Positions 1 through 8,371 of a DNA stretch of 64,000 nucleotides are shown piece after piece. Where the stretch lies: contig JBCDFV010000018.1 of NCBI GenBank assembly GCA_039177555.1, positions 18,762-82,761 on the forward strand, read 5' to 3'. The stretch is from JANQGH01 sp039177555 (GTDB lineage: Bacteria > Pseudomonadota > Alphaproteobacteria > DSM-16000 > Inquilinaceae). The notes beneath the pieces were generated by a model, which saw only the letters and a program-made list of their open reading frames with translations, had not been told where the DNA came from and did no database searches. The position numbers were made by a program, and so were the translations under genes. Position 1 is the first letter of the stretch. Each line of letters opens with the position of its first letter.

Positions 1-56
1 TAGCTGAACTCCGTCTCGTCTCGCAAACCGCAAACCGGGCAGGGAATTCTCAGCAT
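1..56 (-). CDS. soxD: Sarcosine oxidase delta subunit, N-terminal fragment
   Basis: Only the first 18 codons and part of a 19th lie in the window; the gene continues past the left edge. It starts at the ATG complementary to 54-56, 17 bases after the soxB stop. The reading begins MLRIPCPVCG. Cys6 and Cys9 match the CxxC pair that, with two later His residues, binds zinc in the small delta subunit of heterotetrameric sarcosine oxidase. The position directly downstream of soxB is the usual soxBDAG order. The fragment is short, so the call rests on the motif plus context. Confidence 0.82.
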   Translation of the reverse strand, partial: MLRIPCPVCGLRDETEFS

Positions 57-73
57 CTCTCGGACGGGGTCCC

Positions 74-1330
74 TTAGTGAGCCTGCGGGTACGGTCCCGC
101 GCCCTTTTCATCGATCTGCAGTCCGCGTTCGAACCGGTCGAGCGTGAAGGCGGCATTGTCCGCGTGCGGCGCGTCCTTGGCGATGGTCCAGGCAAAGCAC
201 CAGCCGCTGGCCGGCGTCGCCTTGAAGCCGCCATAGCACCAGCCACCGTTCAGATAGAGCCCGTCGATCGGCGTTTTGCCGATGATCGGCGAGCCATCCA
301 TGGTCATGTCCATGGCCCCGGCCCAATGGCGCAGCACCTTCAGGCGTGAGATCGACGGGATCAGCGCCTTGGCGCTGGCCATCGTGTGCGCGACCACCGG
401 CAGCCCGCCGCGCTGGGCGTAGGAGTTGTAGCCGTCCAAGTCGCCGCCGAAGACGAGGCCGCCCTTGTCCGACTGGCTGATGTAGAAATGGGCACCGCCG
501 AAGGCGATCACCGTGTCGACCATCGGCTTCAACGGCTCGGAAACGAAGGCCTGAAGCAGATGAGTCTCGATCGGCAGGCGCAATCCGGCCTTCGCCGCCA
601 GATGGCCGGTATGGCCGGCGACCGCGATGCCGACCTTGCCGGCGCGGATCGGCCCCTTTGTCGTGTCAACGCCAACGACCCTGTCGCCGTCGCGCAGGAA
701 ACCAACGACCTCACACTGCTGGATAATGTCGACACCCTGACGGTCGGCGCCACGGGCGAAACCCCAGGCGACGGCGTCATGCCGGGCGGTGCCGGCCCGC
801 CGCTGCAAGACAGCGCCATGCACCGGAAAGCGGGCCGAAGGCGACGTGTCGACATAGGGCAGATGCCGCGCCACAGTGTCGCGATCCAGCAGTTTGGCGT
901 CGATGCCGTTGGCGCGCATGATGTTGGCGCGACGGCGTGCCGCGTCCGTCTGCGCCGGCGAATGGCTGAGGGTGTATTGGCCGCGCTGGGAAAACATGAC
1001 GTTGAAGTTGAGATCGCGGCTCAATCCCTCCCACAGTTTCAGCGAGCGTTCGTAGAACCGCGTATTGCCCTCGATCATGTAGTTGGAGCGCACGATGGTC
1101 GTGTTGCGGCCGGTGTTGCCACCGCCCAGCCAGCCCTTCTCGACCACGGCCACGTTCCGAAGCCCGTGTTCCTTGGCCAGATAGTAGGCGGTCGCAAGAC
1201 CGTGTCCGCCGCCGCCGACGATGACCACGTCGTAGGCCGGCTTCGGGTCCGGTTCACGCCAGGCGCGGCGCCAGCCCCTGTTGCCTCGCAGGCCTTGGGC
1301 AAGGATCGACCAGGCGGAATAGCGGCTCAC
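74..1330 (-). CDS. soxB: Sarcosine oxidase beta subunit
   Basis: This 418-residue cytoplasmic flavoprotein is the catalytic subunit of heterotetrameric sarcosine oxidase. The enzyme demethylates sarcosine to glycine and passes the one-carbon unit to tetrahydrofolate. An N-terminal stretch rich in basic and aromatic residues precedes the FAD dinucleotide loop GGGGHG at residues 39-44. The TARHDAV segment places His184 where the family attaches FMN covalently. The length fits SoxB (about 405-420 residues). Translation appears to start at GTG (1328-1330), because no ATG lies in frame before the conserved N-terminus. soxD follows 17 bases downstream, which supports an operon. The gene is divergent from the kinase gene at 1534; a small hairpin (CCCCCG/CGGGGG, 1353-1369) lies in its upstream region. 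Confidence 0.93.
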   Translation of the reverse strand: MSRYSAWSILAQGLRGNRGWRRAWREPDPKPAYDVVIVGGGGHGLATAYYLAKEHGLRNVAVVEKGWLGGGNTGRNTTIVRSNYMIEGNTRFYERSLKLWEGLSRDLNFNVMFSQRGQYTLSHSPAQTDAARRRANIMRANGIDAKLLDRDTVARHLPYVDTSPSARFPVHGAVLQRRAGTARHDAVAWGFARGADRQGVDIIQQCEVVGFLRDGDRVVGVDTTKGPIRAGKVGIAVAGHTGHLAAKAGLRLPIETHLLQAFVSEPLKPMVDTVIAFGGAHFYISQSDKGGLVFGGDLDGYNSYAQRGGLPVVAHTMASAKALIPSISRLKVLRHWAGAMDMTMDGSPIIGKTPIDGLYLNGGWCYGGFKATPASGWCFAWTIAKDAPHADNAAFTLDRFERGLQIDEKGAGPYPQAH

Positions 1331-1533
1331 ACGTCAGGTCCAAGATCGGGAACCCCCGGCGATCGGGGGCATCGGGCGGGACGCAGATTGCCGCAATCGC
1401 CTCCGGTCTCAAAGGCAAATCCGGCACGTGGCGGACCAAGGCCCACTTAGCATCGCGCCGATCGGCATTTGGTGTTCCGACAGGCCTTGGTGTAAGTCGA
1501 AAGCCCCCTCACCCGCGCGCACAGCGAGGCCGC

Positions 1534-4191
1534 ATGACCAAGATGGAGCCCGTCAACGAACGGCAGATGCGTCTGATCCTGGACGCCATTCCGGCGCGCA
1601 TCTGGTTCATGGACCGGTTGCACCGCATTGTCTTTGCCAACCGCGAGGCGGCACAGCTCTACGGCGCGGAACCGGCCGACATTGTCGGCATGCATTCCGC
1701 CGAGGTCATCGGCCAGGCCGGCTTCGATTTCGACCTGCCGAAGCGTGAAAGGGCGCTGGCCGGCGAGATCTACCGGTGGGAGGGCTGGAGCGTCTATAGC
1801 GACGATGAACAGCGATACACCCAGCGCATTTACCACCCGCATATCGACCGGTGGGGCAAGACCACCGGCTATTACGAGTTCGTCCGCGACGTGACCGACC
1901 TGAAAAACGCCGAGGCCGATCAGCGCTTTTGGGCCCAGCTTTTGCAGGATGCCATCAACAGCCTGTCCGACGGTTTCGGCGTTCTGGACACCGACGAACG
2001 GCTGCAAGTGTGCAATCCGCCCTTTGCCGAGTTCTACGGCGAACCGGTCGAGACCCTGCTGGGTCGCAACGTGGCCGATCGCTTCCCCCATCTGGTCGAC
2101 CGCCTGTCCGCCGTCGACGGCAAACCGTTCGATCGGGACCATCCCGACGCGCTGGACCAGTTCAACGCCTATCGCCGCGGCCACATGGAACCGATCGAGT
2201 TGGCCATGCGCGACGGCCAGACCTATTCGGCGCGTCGCGCGAACACGTCCGACGGCGCCCGCGTGGTGATGTTGACCAACGTCACGGAGCTGAAGCGACG
2301 CGAGGAAGAGGCCGCGCGCGCCTATCGGCTGTTGGAAGACGCCATCGAATCCCTGGCGCTGGGTTTCGCAATCTTCGACGCCGACGATCGGTTGACGATG
2401 TGCAACCAGCCATACCGCGACAATCATGGCATCTGTGCCGACATCCTAGAGCCTGGGGTGACCTGGACCGAGATCATTCGCCAAAGCGCGGCGCGCGGCC
2501 TCTACCCATGCGTCGGCGACGATGTCGAGGGGTACGTGAAGGCCCGCATGGCCGAGCGCAAGGCGCCCGATGCCAGCCCGGAACATCAGTTGTCGGACGG
2601 CCGCTGGCTGCGCATCTGGTACCAGCGAACCCATCTCGGCGGCACCGTGGTCACCCAGACCGACATCACCGAACGAAGGCGCATGGAGGAGGATCTGCGC
2701 CGCAGCGAGGAGCTTGTGCGGCGCGTGCTGGAGGCCTGCCCGGCGCCGGTGACCATGTCCCGCGCGGTCGATGGCAGCATCATCTACGAGAACCCCGCCT
2801 CGCTGCAGATCCTAAAACATGGCGACACGCCGCCGGAAACGGCGGCCGATCGATGGCTTAATCCGGAGGACAGAGCCGCGTTCGTGCGCCAGTTGCGCGA
2901 GACCGGCAAGGTCGAAGAGCTCGAAGGCGAATTCCGCAAGGCGGACGGTAGTACGTTTTGGTGTTCATTGTCGGCCCGCCTGATCGACTATCAGGGCGAG
3001 CGGGTTGTCGTGACCAGCGTGTTCGATCTGACCGAACGCCGCGCCGCGGAGGCCGAGTTGGCCCGTCAGCGCGAGGCGCTGCACCAGTCGGAGAAGCTGG
3101 GCGCGCTGGGCGAGCTGTTGGCCGGGGTCTCGCATGAGCTGAACAACCCGCTGTCTGTGCTGGTGGGCCAAGCCGCCATGCTGTCGGAAGCCGCGCCCGA
3201 CGAGGCGACCCGCAAGCGCGCGGAGAAGATCAGCGAGGCGGCGGACCGCTGCTCGCGCATCGTGAAGAGCTTCCTGGCGATGGCCCGGCAGCAGCCCTCC
3301 ATGCTGACGCCGATCGACCTGAACGACTCCATTTCCAAGGCCTTGGAGGTGACGGCTTATGCGCTTCGCACCGCCGACATCACGATCGACTTTCGCCGGA
3401 TGTCCGGCGATGTGCTGGTGCGCGGCGACGCCGACCAGATCGGCCAGGTCTGGACCAACCTGATCGTCAACGCCCAGCACGCGCTGGAGGGTGTCCGGGG
3501 ACCGAGACGCTTAACGATCGTTTCACGCCGTCTGCCCGATGGTCGCAATGCCAAGGTCACGTTCGCGGACAATGGGCCTGGCATCCCGGAAAAGGTTCGT
3601 AGCCGGATTTTCGAGCCGCTGTTCACAACCAAGGATGTGGGCGCGGGCACGGGAATTGGACTGGCGCTGTGCCACAGGATCGTTCGGGCGCACGGAGGCA
3701 CGATTACTGTGGAACCATCAAGCTTGGGCGGTGCGGCCTTTTCCATCACGCTGCCGATCGCCAAGGCCGCCTCGGGCAGCATCAGCATGGTCCGGCTGCC
3801 GGCGCGCGGCGAAGGCGGCTATCGCGTCCTGGTCGTCGATGACGAGGCAGATGTGCGGCGGACCATTGAGGAGTGCCTGCTGCATGACGGCCACATCGTG
3901 GACCAGGCGAGTTCCGGCAGCGAGGCGCTGGCGAAACTGCGGGCGGCCAGCTACGACGTCATCCTGAGCGACATCCGCATGGCCGATCTCGACGGGCCGA
4001 GCCTGCACCGCGCGCTTGAGGCGGACCATCCGGAACTCGTGAACCGGCTGGCCTTCATTTCGGGCGATACGCTAAGCGCCAACGTCCGGGCCTTTCTCAA
4101 TCAGGTCGACCGGCCGTATCTGGAAAAGCCCGTGCACCCGAAGGAAGTCCGCAGCCTCGTCTTGGATGTGGCACGCGGCCGCCTAAACTGA
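1534..4191 (+). CDS. Four-PAS hybrid histidine kinase
   Basis: This is an 885-residue soluble hybrid sensor kinase; I see no transmembrane segment, so it should sense a cytoplasmic cue. Four PAS-like domains run in order at about 12-130, 138-255, 260-385 and 388-505, each repeating a GF-x-x-D-x-D-x-R type core. The dimerisation/phosphoacceptor domain carries GVSHELNNPLS with His534. The ATPase domain has the N box (WTNLIVNAQHAL), the G1 box (DNGPGIP) and the G2 box (GTGIGLAL). A receiver domain from about 763 to 880 has acidic residues VVDDE and the phosphoacceptor Asp813 in ILSDIRM. A separate response regulator starts 49 bases downstream, so phosphotransfer could run to either receiver. The signal is unknown. 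Confidence 0.92.
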   Translation: MTKMEPVNERQMRLILDAIPARIWFMDRLHRIVFANREAAQLYGAEPADIVGMHSAEVIGQAGFDFDLPKRERALAGEIYRWEGWSVYSDDEQRYTQRIYHPHIDRWGKTTGYYEFVRDVTDLKNAEADQRFWAQLLQDAINSLSDGFGVLDTDERLQVCNPPFAEFYGEPVETLLGRNVADRFPHLVDRLSAVDGKPFDRDHPDALDQFNAYRRGHMEPIELAMRDGQTYSARRANTSDGARVVMLTNVTELKRREEEAARAYRLLEDAIESLALGFAIFDADDRLTMCNQPYRDNHGICADILEPGVTWTEIIRQSAARGLYPCVGDDVEGYVKARMAERKAPDASPEHQLSDGRWLRIWYQRTHLGGTVVTQTDITERRRMEEDLRRSEELVRRVLEACPAPVTMSRAVDGSIIYENPASLQILKHGDTPPETAADRWLNPEDRAAFVRQLRETGKVEELEGEFRKADGSTFWCSLSARLIDYQGERVVVTSVFDLTERRAAEAELARQREALHQSEKLGALGELLAGVSHELNNPLSVLVGQAAMLSEAAPDEATRKRAEKISEAADRCSRIVKSFLAMARQQPSMLTPIDLNDSISKALEVTAYALRTADITIDFRRMSGDVLVRGDADQIGQVWTNLIVNAQHALEGVRGPRRLTIVSRRLPDGRNAKVTFADNGPGIPEKVRSRIFEPLFTTKDVGAGTGIGLALCHRIVRAHGGTITVEPSSLGGAAFSITLPIAKAASGSISMVRLPARGEGGYRVLVVDDEADVRRTIEECLLHDGHIVDQASSGSEALAKLRAASYDVILSDIRMADLDGPSLHRALEADHPELVNRLAFISGDTLSANVRAFLNQVDRPYLEKPVHPKEVRSLVLDVARGRLN

Positions 4192-4240
4192 GAGAATGAT
4201 ACTGGTCGCCTGACCGGAATTCGGTCTTAGGTCCTCGCTC

Positions 4241-4984
4241 ATGTCGCAGTCGAAACACATCATCATCGTCGATGACGACCAGGCCGTCAGGGAGACGTTC
4301 TCCGAATATCTGACGCTGCAGGACTTTCGCGTGTCGGAGTTCGGCAACGCCGTCGACTTCCGCGCCTTCGTGGATGGCGGCGAGCCGTTCGACCTCGCCA
4401 TTCTGGACATCGCCATGCCGGGCGAGGACGGTCTGTCGCTCGCCCGGTTCCTGCGCGAACGCACCGATGTCGGCGTTATCATGGTGACGGCGTCGGGCGA
4501 GCCGGTGGATGTCATCGTCGGGCTTGAGATGGGCGCCGACGACTATATCGCCAAGCCGGTCAATCTTCGCGAATTGCTGGCACGCATCAAATCGGTGTTG
4601 CGGCGAACGGGGGCCGGCCGAGAGGGTGCGCGGCCCGTCGATCAACCGCTGCAGGAAGAAGACCGGCTGCCGTTCGGCCATTGTTGGCTGAACCTGGCAT
4701 CGCGTCAGCTCTACGATGACGACGGCCAGGAGATCCCGACGACGGCCATGGAGTTCGACCTGCTGAAGGCCTTCGTCGAACGGCCCAACCGCGTCTTGAG
4801 CCGGGACTTCCTCTTGGACATTGCCCACAATCGCGAGCGCGAGGCCTTTGACCGTTCGATCGATATCCGGATCGCCCGCCTGCGCCGCAAGATCGAGCGG
4901 GACCCCGGCAAGCCGCAAGTCATCAAGACCGTACGCGGCGCCGGCTATATGTTCGTGACCAAGGATCGTGCCGAGCCGGATTGA
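4241..4984 (+). CDS. OmpR/PhoB-type response regulator
   Basis: This is a 247-residue DNA-binding response regulator. The receiver domain spans roughly residues 5-118, with acidic residues in VDDDQ and the phosphoacceptor Asp56 in ILDIAMPG. A linker leads to a C-terminal winged helix (about 150-240) with the typical TAMEFDLL start and a RGAGYMF wing. It follows the hybrid kinase by 49 bases on the same strand and is very likely its partner. Targets are not evident; neither soxB nor the DUF1127 gene shows an obvious direct-repeat site that I can assign to it. Confidence 0.93.
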   Translation: MSQSKHIIIVDDDQAVRETFSEYLTLQDFRVSEFGNAVDFRAFVDGGEPFDLAILDIAMPGEDGLSLARFLRERTDVGVIMVTASGEPVDVIVGLEMGADDYIAKPVNLRELLARIKSVLRRTGAGREGARPVDQPLQEEDRLPFGHCWLNLASRQLYDDDGQEIPTTAMEFDLLKAFVERPNRVLSRDFLLDIAHNREREAFDRSIDIRIARLRRKIERDPGKPQVIKTVRGAGYMFVTKDRAEPD

Positions 4985-5163
4985 CCGGCTGCGATGCGTA
5001 GCCGGGTCTCAGTTTTTCCAGGCCCGGGCTCGACAGAAACAATTGAAACCAAAAAGGTCGCGGCGCGAAATCCGCCGGAAACATCGGGTGCTTATCTCTG
5101 TAACCATCGACGCGGGCCACGGTCTTGGCCGAGGTCGATCAAACTCATGGAGAGAGCACGGCG

Positions 5164-5487
5164 ATGAGCGCGAATGCGACGATGGTCAACGACCATTCAT
5201 TATCTGCCGCCGCGTCGGTGCACGGCGTCGGCGGCAGCTCGAAACATGGTTCGGTTTTTGGACAGTGGTTCCGGGCGATCGGCACCTTTGCCCGCGATAT
5301 GGCGCGGCAGCACAAGGCGCGGTCAACCGCGGCCCAACTGACCCGACTGGATGACGCGATCTTGAAGGATATTGGCATCTCTCGGGGCGAGATCCTGGGC
5401 CTGGCCGACGAGCTTGCCAGCGGCAAATCGGACGGGGTTCGCCCCATCCGCTTTCGGTCCGACAGCTATCGGCCGGTCGGCGAGTAG
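5164..5487 (+). CDS. DUF1127 domain protein
   Basis: This small protein (107 residues from the chosen start) carries a DUF1127-type C-terminal half: an Arg/Ala-rich helix, then LTRLDDAILKDIGISRGEI at about residues 58-76. DUF1127 proteins are short, basic and common in alphaproteobacteria; several act in phosphate or RNA-related regulation, but no role can be assigned here. The ATG at 5164 was chosen because GGAGAGAG lies 7 bases before it. An in-frame upstream start at 5125 has no such site. The N-terminal 45 residues are Ser/Gly/His-rich and look disordered. A strong hairpin follows at 5652. Confidence 0.8.
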   Translation: MSANATMVNDHSLSAAASVHGVGGSSKHGSVFGQWFRAIGTFARDMARQHKARSTAAQLTRLDDAILKDIGISRGEILGLADELASGKSDGVRPIRFRSDSYRPVGE

Positions 5488-5651
5488 ATCGGCCGTCAAC
5501 GTAATCCAGCAATCCGCCCGGATCGGGCAGCAGGGGACGGATTGATGCCGGTTGTCGAGTGGGCGACAGCCGACATCGGGTGAGGCCTCAGCGCCAAGCC
5601 AGCCGATCCCGGCGAGTGGCGTCGCGGCCACGGTCCAAACAAGGGGCGGAT

Positions 5652-5686
5652 GAAGCGCCCGGAGGGCACTGCCGTCCGGGCGCTTC
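5652..5686. terminator. Bidirectional terminator hairpin
   Basis: A perfect 12-bp stem (GAAGCGCCCGGA / TCCGGGCGCTTC) encloses an 11-base loop. It lies between the convergent ends of the DUF1127 gene (5487, plus) and the DUF417 gene (5705, minus), so it can stop transcription from both sides. The T-tract is weak. The rest of 5488-5704 shows no gene. Confidence 0.78.
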
Positions 5687-5704
5687 TTGCATGGTGGCCG
5701 GTGT

Positions 5705-6214
5705 CTAGCGCTTGAGTTTGGCGAGGGAATCGCTGATCACAAAGAGTGCCAAGGCCGCCAACCCGAGATCCTTCAACAGGAACTGACCCGGCAAGACCGA
5801 GATGGCGGGGAAGCCGAGTTCCTCAAGTGTCACACCGGGCGTGGTGAAGAAGAAGCTGAGCGTCACGACGAACGTCCCCAGCGCCAGCAAACCGCCGATC
5901 ACCGACAGGCGCGGCGAGATCAGTCGGCCCGCAATCAGCAAAGCGGCGATCAGTTCGACGCTACCGATCAGGTTCGATACGGCTTGCACGCCGAAGATCG
6001 AATAGACCCAGCCGATGAACGGGCTGTTGGCGACCAACCCTTGAATGGCGCCGGCCTCGTAGGCGGTGAACTTCATACCGCCGAACCAGGCAAAGATGGC
6101 CACAAGCGCCACATAGGGCAGAATCCGGGCCACGGCATGCACATCCGATTGCGCCTCGCGCCAGCCAATGCGGTCTTCGTCACCATGTCCGGCGAGCAGT
6201 TCTTGATTTGACAT
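5705..6214 (-). CDS. DUF417 (YkgB/RclC-like) membrane protein
   Basis: This 169-residue inner-membrane protein has about four hydrophobic segments (near residues 30-50, 70-90, 97-120 and 140-160). The FAWFGGMKFTAYEA segment and the later SNLIGSVELIAALLI are typical of the DUF417 family. In Escherichia coli the family member RclC belongs to a reactive-chlorine resistance operon, but the biochemical activity is not established. It is divergent from a TetR-type regulator at 6472, and the gap holds repeated operator-like sites, so it is probably a target of that regulator. RBS-like AGGAG lies just upstream of the ATG. Confidence 0.85.
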   Translation of the reverse strand: MSNQELLAGHGDEDRIGWREAQSDVHAVARILPYVALVAIFAWFGGMKFTAYEAGAIQGLVANSPFIGWVYSIFGVQAVSNLIGSVELIAALLIAGRLISPRLSVIGGLLALGTFVVTLSFFFTTPGVTLEELGFPAISVLPGQFLLKDLGLAALALFVISDSLAKLKR

Positions 6215-6285
6215 AACGGTCTCCTTTTCGGTCCTGGTCCATTCACGCGATCGGCACGCGATGGCTTCGACTTAACGAATTAACG

Positions 6286-6329
6286 ATACCGATCTGTATC
6301 TCTTGACCAATAAGTAGACTGATCTGTAT
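6286..6329. promoter_or_regulatory. Two operator-like GATC-centred sites
   Basis: ATACCGATCTGTAT (6286-6299) and AGACTGATCTGTAT (6316-6329) are the same imperfect palindrome. Their centres are exactly 30 bp apart, about three helical turns, in the AT-richer gap upstream of the DUF417 gene. A third copy is at 6445-6458. They are likely binding sites for the divergent TetR-type regulator. Confidence 0.6.
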
Positions 6330-6444
6330 TGTTTATCAAGAGCGCGAAAGCCTCAGCCTTTCACAATGGTGTGATGCCAGGGGTCTTGGGACAGCGCCAA
6401 AAGGTCGCCCGGGCTTGCAAAACGCGCCGGCGGACCGAGATACG

Positions 6445-6458
6445 GCACTGATCGGTAT
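6445..6458. promoter_or_regulatory. Third operator-like copy before the TetR gene
   Basis: GCACTGATCGGTAT matches the sites at 6286 and 6316 in the core ACYGATCKGTAT. It ends 13 bases before the ATG at 6472, where a bound repressor would block expression. This suggests autoregulation. Confidence 0.55.
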
Positions 6459-6471
6459 CGTGAGGTTCGGA

Positions 6472-7047
6472 ATGAAGCGGATCGAAAAGAAGGCTCATCT
6501 TCTCGAAACGGCGGTGGCCCTGTTCAACCGCCACGGCTATCACGCAGCGGGCGTCGACCGGATCATCGCTGAATCGGGAATCGCGAAAACGACGCTCTAC
6601 CGGCACTTCGCGACCAAGGAGGATCTGATCCTCGCCGCGTTGCGGCTGCAGGATGAACGGTCGCGCGACAGCATGCGCGCCTTTGTCGACCAAGCGGCCA
6701 CCGACCCGATCGAAAAGCTGCTGGCGACGTTCGACTATCTTGAGGCCTGGTTCGCCGATCGCGCCTTCCATGGCTGCCCGTTCGTCAGCGCCGCCAGCGA
6801 ATATGGCGACGAGACCGACCCAATCTTTCACGAGGTTGCCCTGCACAAGCGCCTGGTGCTGGCCTATTTCGAGGAACTGGCCCATGCCGCCGGCTTGGCC
6901 GACGCGAAACGGGTCGCTGAGATCATCAACCTGCTACACGAGGGCGCGGTCGCCGTCGCACAAGTGACGCGCGATCCGGCGACCGCCGGGCGTGCCAAGG
7001 AGGCGGCCAGGCGCCTGCTCGCGGACGAGCAATCGGCATTCGCCTGA
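6472..7047 (+). CDS. TetR/AcrR family regulator
   Basis: This is a 191-residue regulator. The N-terminal helix-turn-helix covers about residues 5-50 (VALFNRHGYHAAGVDRI then GIAKTTLYRHFATKEDL), the standard TetR recognition region. The C-terminal ligand domain is helical and contains AWFADRAFHGCPF, as in a common AcrR-like subgroup. The ATG at 6472 was chosen because the HTH then begins at the usual distance from the N-terminus; an in-frame upstream start exists but has no support. It is divergent from the DUF417 gene, with three copies of a GATC-centred site in the gap, and probably represses both itself and that gene. The ligand is unknown. Confidence 0.9.
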   Translation: MKRIEKKAHLLETAVALFNRHGYHAAGVDRIIAESGIAKTTLYRHFATKEDLILAALRLQDERSRDSMRAFVDQAATDPIEKLLATFDYLEAWFADRAFHGCPFVSAASEYGDETDPIFHEVALHKRLVLAYFEELAHAAGLADAKRVAEIINLLHEGAVAVAQVTRDPATAGRAKEAARRLLADEQSAFA

Positions 7048-7131
7048 TGCGGCGACAGTCCCAGTCTTCACACGGTTGGTGGTTCCGAGGGACCAGATCG
7101 ATCGCGATGCAGAGCGCTACGATACCCGGCC

Positions 7132-7671
7132 TTAACCTTCAGATCGGAAGTCGTACTTCAGACACACGCAACCCGGCGCCACCGTCGCGCTTTCGATGAG
7201 CTTGACGCTTCGCCCGAAGCCGTTTGGCGGAAACAGGCGGGCGCCGCCACCCAATAGTTCCGGCATGATGAATAGGCTGAGGTCATCCAGCGCCCCGCGC
7301 TCGATGAACGCCTGTTGCAGCCGGCCGCCACCGACGAGCCAAACGTCGTCGTCTTCGAGTTGGCGCAGGTGCCTCACGAGCCCGTCCACGCCATCGCGCC
7401 AGATCTGAACGGGTCCGACCGGTTCGTCGATTGGCGACGACGTCACCACGATCGCCCAACGGTCGCCATAGGGCCATCCGACATCGAAACCGGCGATCGC
7501 ATCATAGGTGCCACGCCCCATGACGACGGTTCGGACACCGTCGACAAAGCGATCGTAGCCGAACGCGCCAAGCTCCAGGCCGTCGTACCTGGTCAGCCAA
7601 TCCAGGCTGCCGTCGGCCGCGGCGATGTATCCGTCCAAGCTCATGGCAATGTATCCGCGAATGCTGGCCAT
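7132..7671 (-). CDS. Dihydrofolate reductase-like (RibD_C) protein
   Basis: This 179-residue cytoplasmic protein belongs to the RibD C-terminal/dihydrofolate reductase fold. It begins MASIRGYIAMSLDGYIA, has VVMGRGTYDA near residue 68 and LVGGGRLQQAF near residue 128, which are the NADPH-site strands of this family. It is a putative NADPH-dependent reductase of unknown substrate, and it need not reduce folate. The start at 7671 was chosen because AGAGGAG lies about 7 bases before the ATG; an upstream ATG at 7722 lies inside the operator palindrome. It is divergent from a TetR regulator at 7745 and is a likely target of it. Confidence 0.85.
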   Translation of the reverse strand: MASIRGYIAMSLDGYIAAADGSLDWLTRYDGLELGAFGYDRFVDGVRTVVMGRGTYDAIAGFDVGWPYGDRWAIVVTSSPIDEPVGPVQIWRDGVDGLVRHLRQLEDDDVWLVGGGRLQQAFIERGALDDLSLFIMPELLGGGARLFPPNGFGRSVKLIESATVAPGCVCLKYDFRSEG

Positions 7672-7709
7672 CACCGCACTCCTCTGTTGGCCTCGGGCAG
7701 ACCGTAATA

Positions 7710-7731
7710 TATAAACGAACATTCATTTATA
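7710..7731. promoter_or_regulatory. 22-bp operator palindrome
   Basis: The two 10-base arms TATAAACGAA and TTCATTTATA flank a CA centre and pair with a single mismatch. The palindrome sits between the divergent RibD_C-like and TetR genes, 13 bases before the regulator ATG. It is AT-rich in otherwise GC-rich DNA, so it may also hold promoter elements. Confidence 0.68.
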
Positions 7732-7744
7732 ATGGGAAGCCGCG

Positions 7745-8320
7745 ATGCCTCGCCCCCGTTCCGTTTCAGACCAGGATGTCCTGGGCCGCGCTCTGGGCAT
7801 CATCCGCCGCCAAGGCCCGGCGGGACTGACGTTTGCGATCCTGGCGAAGAAAACCGGGCTCGCGCCGGCCACCCTGGTTCAGCGCTTCGGATCAAAGCCG
7901 GCGCTGGTCCGGGCGGCCCTGCACCATGCCTGGGACCTGCTGGACGCCAGAACGGCGGCGTGCGATGCCGAGACACCGGTTTCGCCGGAGGGCGCAATCC
8001 AGATGCTGGTCGCACTGTCTGAAGGCCACGACGCCGACGGTTTCGCTGACAGCTTGCTGGTGCTGCGCGAGGATCTGCGAGACCCGCTGCTTCGGGCGCG
8101 CGGCCGGCGTTGGGGTCTAGGCTTGTCGGCCGCGTTGTCGCGCCGGTTTGCGCAATGCGCCCGCCCACCTGCCGATATCGGGCACCTCATGCTCGCTCAA
8201 TGGCAAGGCATCATCCTGCAGTGGGGCTTCGCCCAGGACCGCCCCGTGGCGGAGGTCGTCGAGGACGGGCTGAGACGCTTTTGCGCGGCGATGCAGGTTC
8301 CAACGCCACCACCTGCTTGA
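7745..8320 (+). CDS. TetR family regulator
   Basis: This is a 191-residue regulator. The N-terminal DNA-binding domain reads GRALGIIRRQGPAGLTFA, then GLAPATLVQRFGSKPALV at about residues 38-56, a TetR-like helix-turn-helix. The C-terminal domain ends in a helix pair with MLAQWQGIILQWGF, as in a TetR subgroup where the regulator controls a neighbouring small oxidoreductase. The gene is divergent from the RibD_C-like reductase with a 22-bp palindrome between them. The effector is unknown. Confidence 0.88.
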   Translation: MPRPRSVSDQDVLGRALGIIRRQGPAGLTFAILAKKTGLAPATLVQRFGSKPALVRAALHHAWDLLDARTAACDAETPVSPEGAIQMLVALSEGHDADGFADSLLVLREDLRDPLLRARGRRWGLGLSAALSRRFAQCARPPADIGHLMLAQWQGIILQWGFAQDRPVAEVVEDGLRRFCAAMQVPTPPPA

Positions 8321-8371
8321 CGCGTTTCACCGCCGGTCACGATTGCACGGCAAGGACCCGACCAACTCGCT

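Noticed and set aside
1353..1369. CCCCCG/CGGGGG hairpin as a glycine riboswitch part before soxB
   Set aside because: Only one 6-bp stem is present, with none of the conserved glycine riboswitch core or a tandem aptamer.
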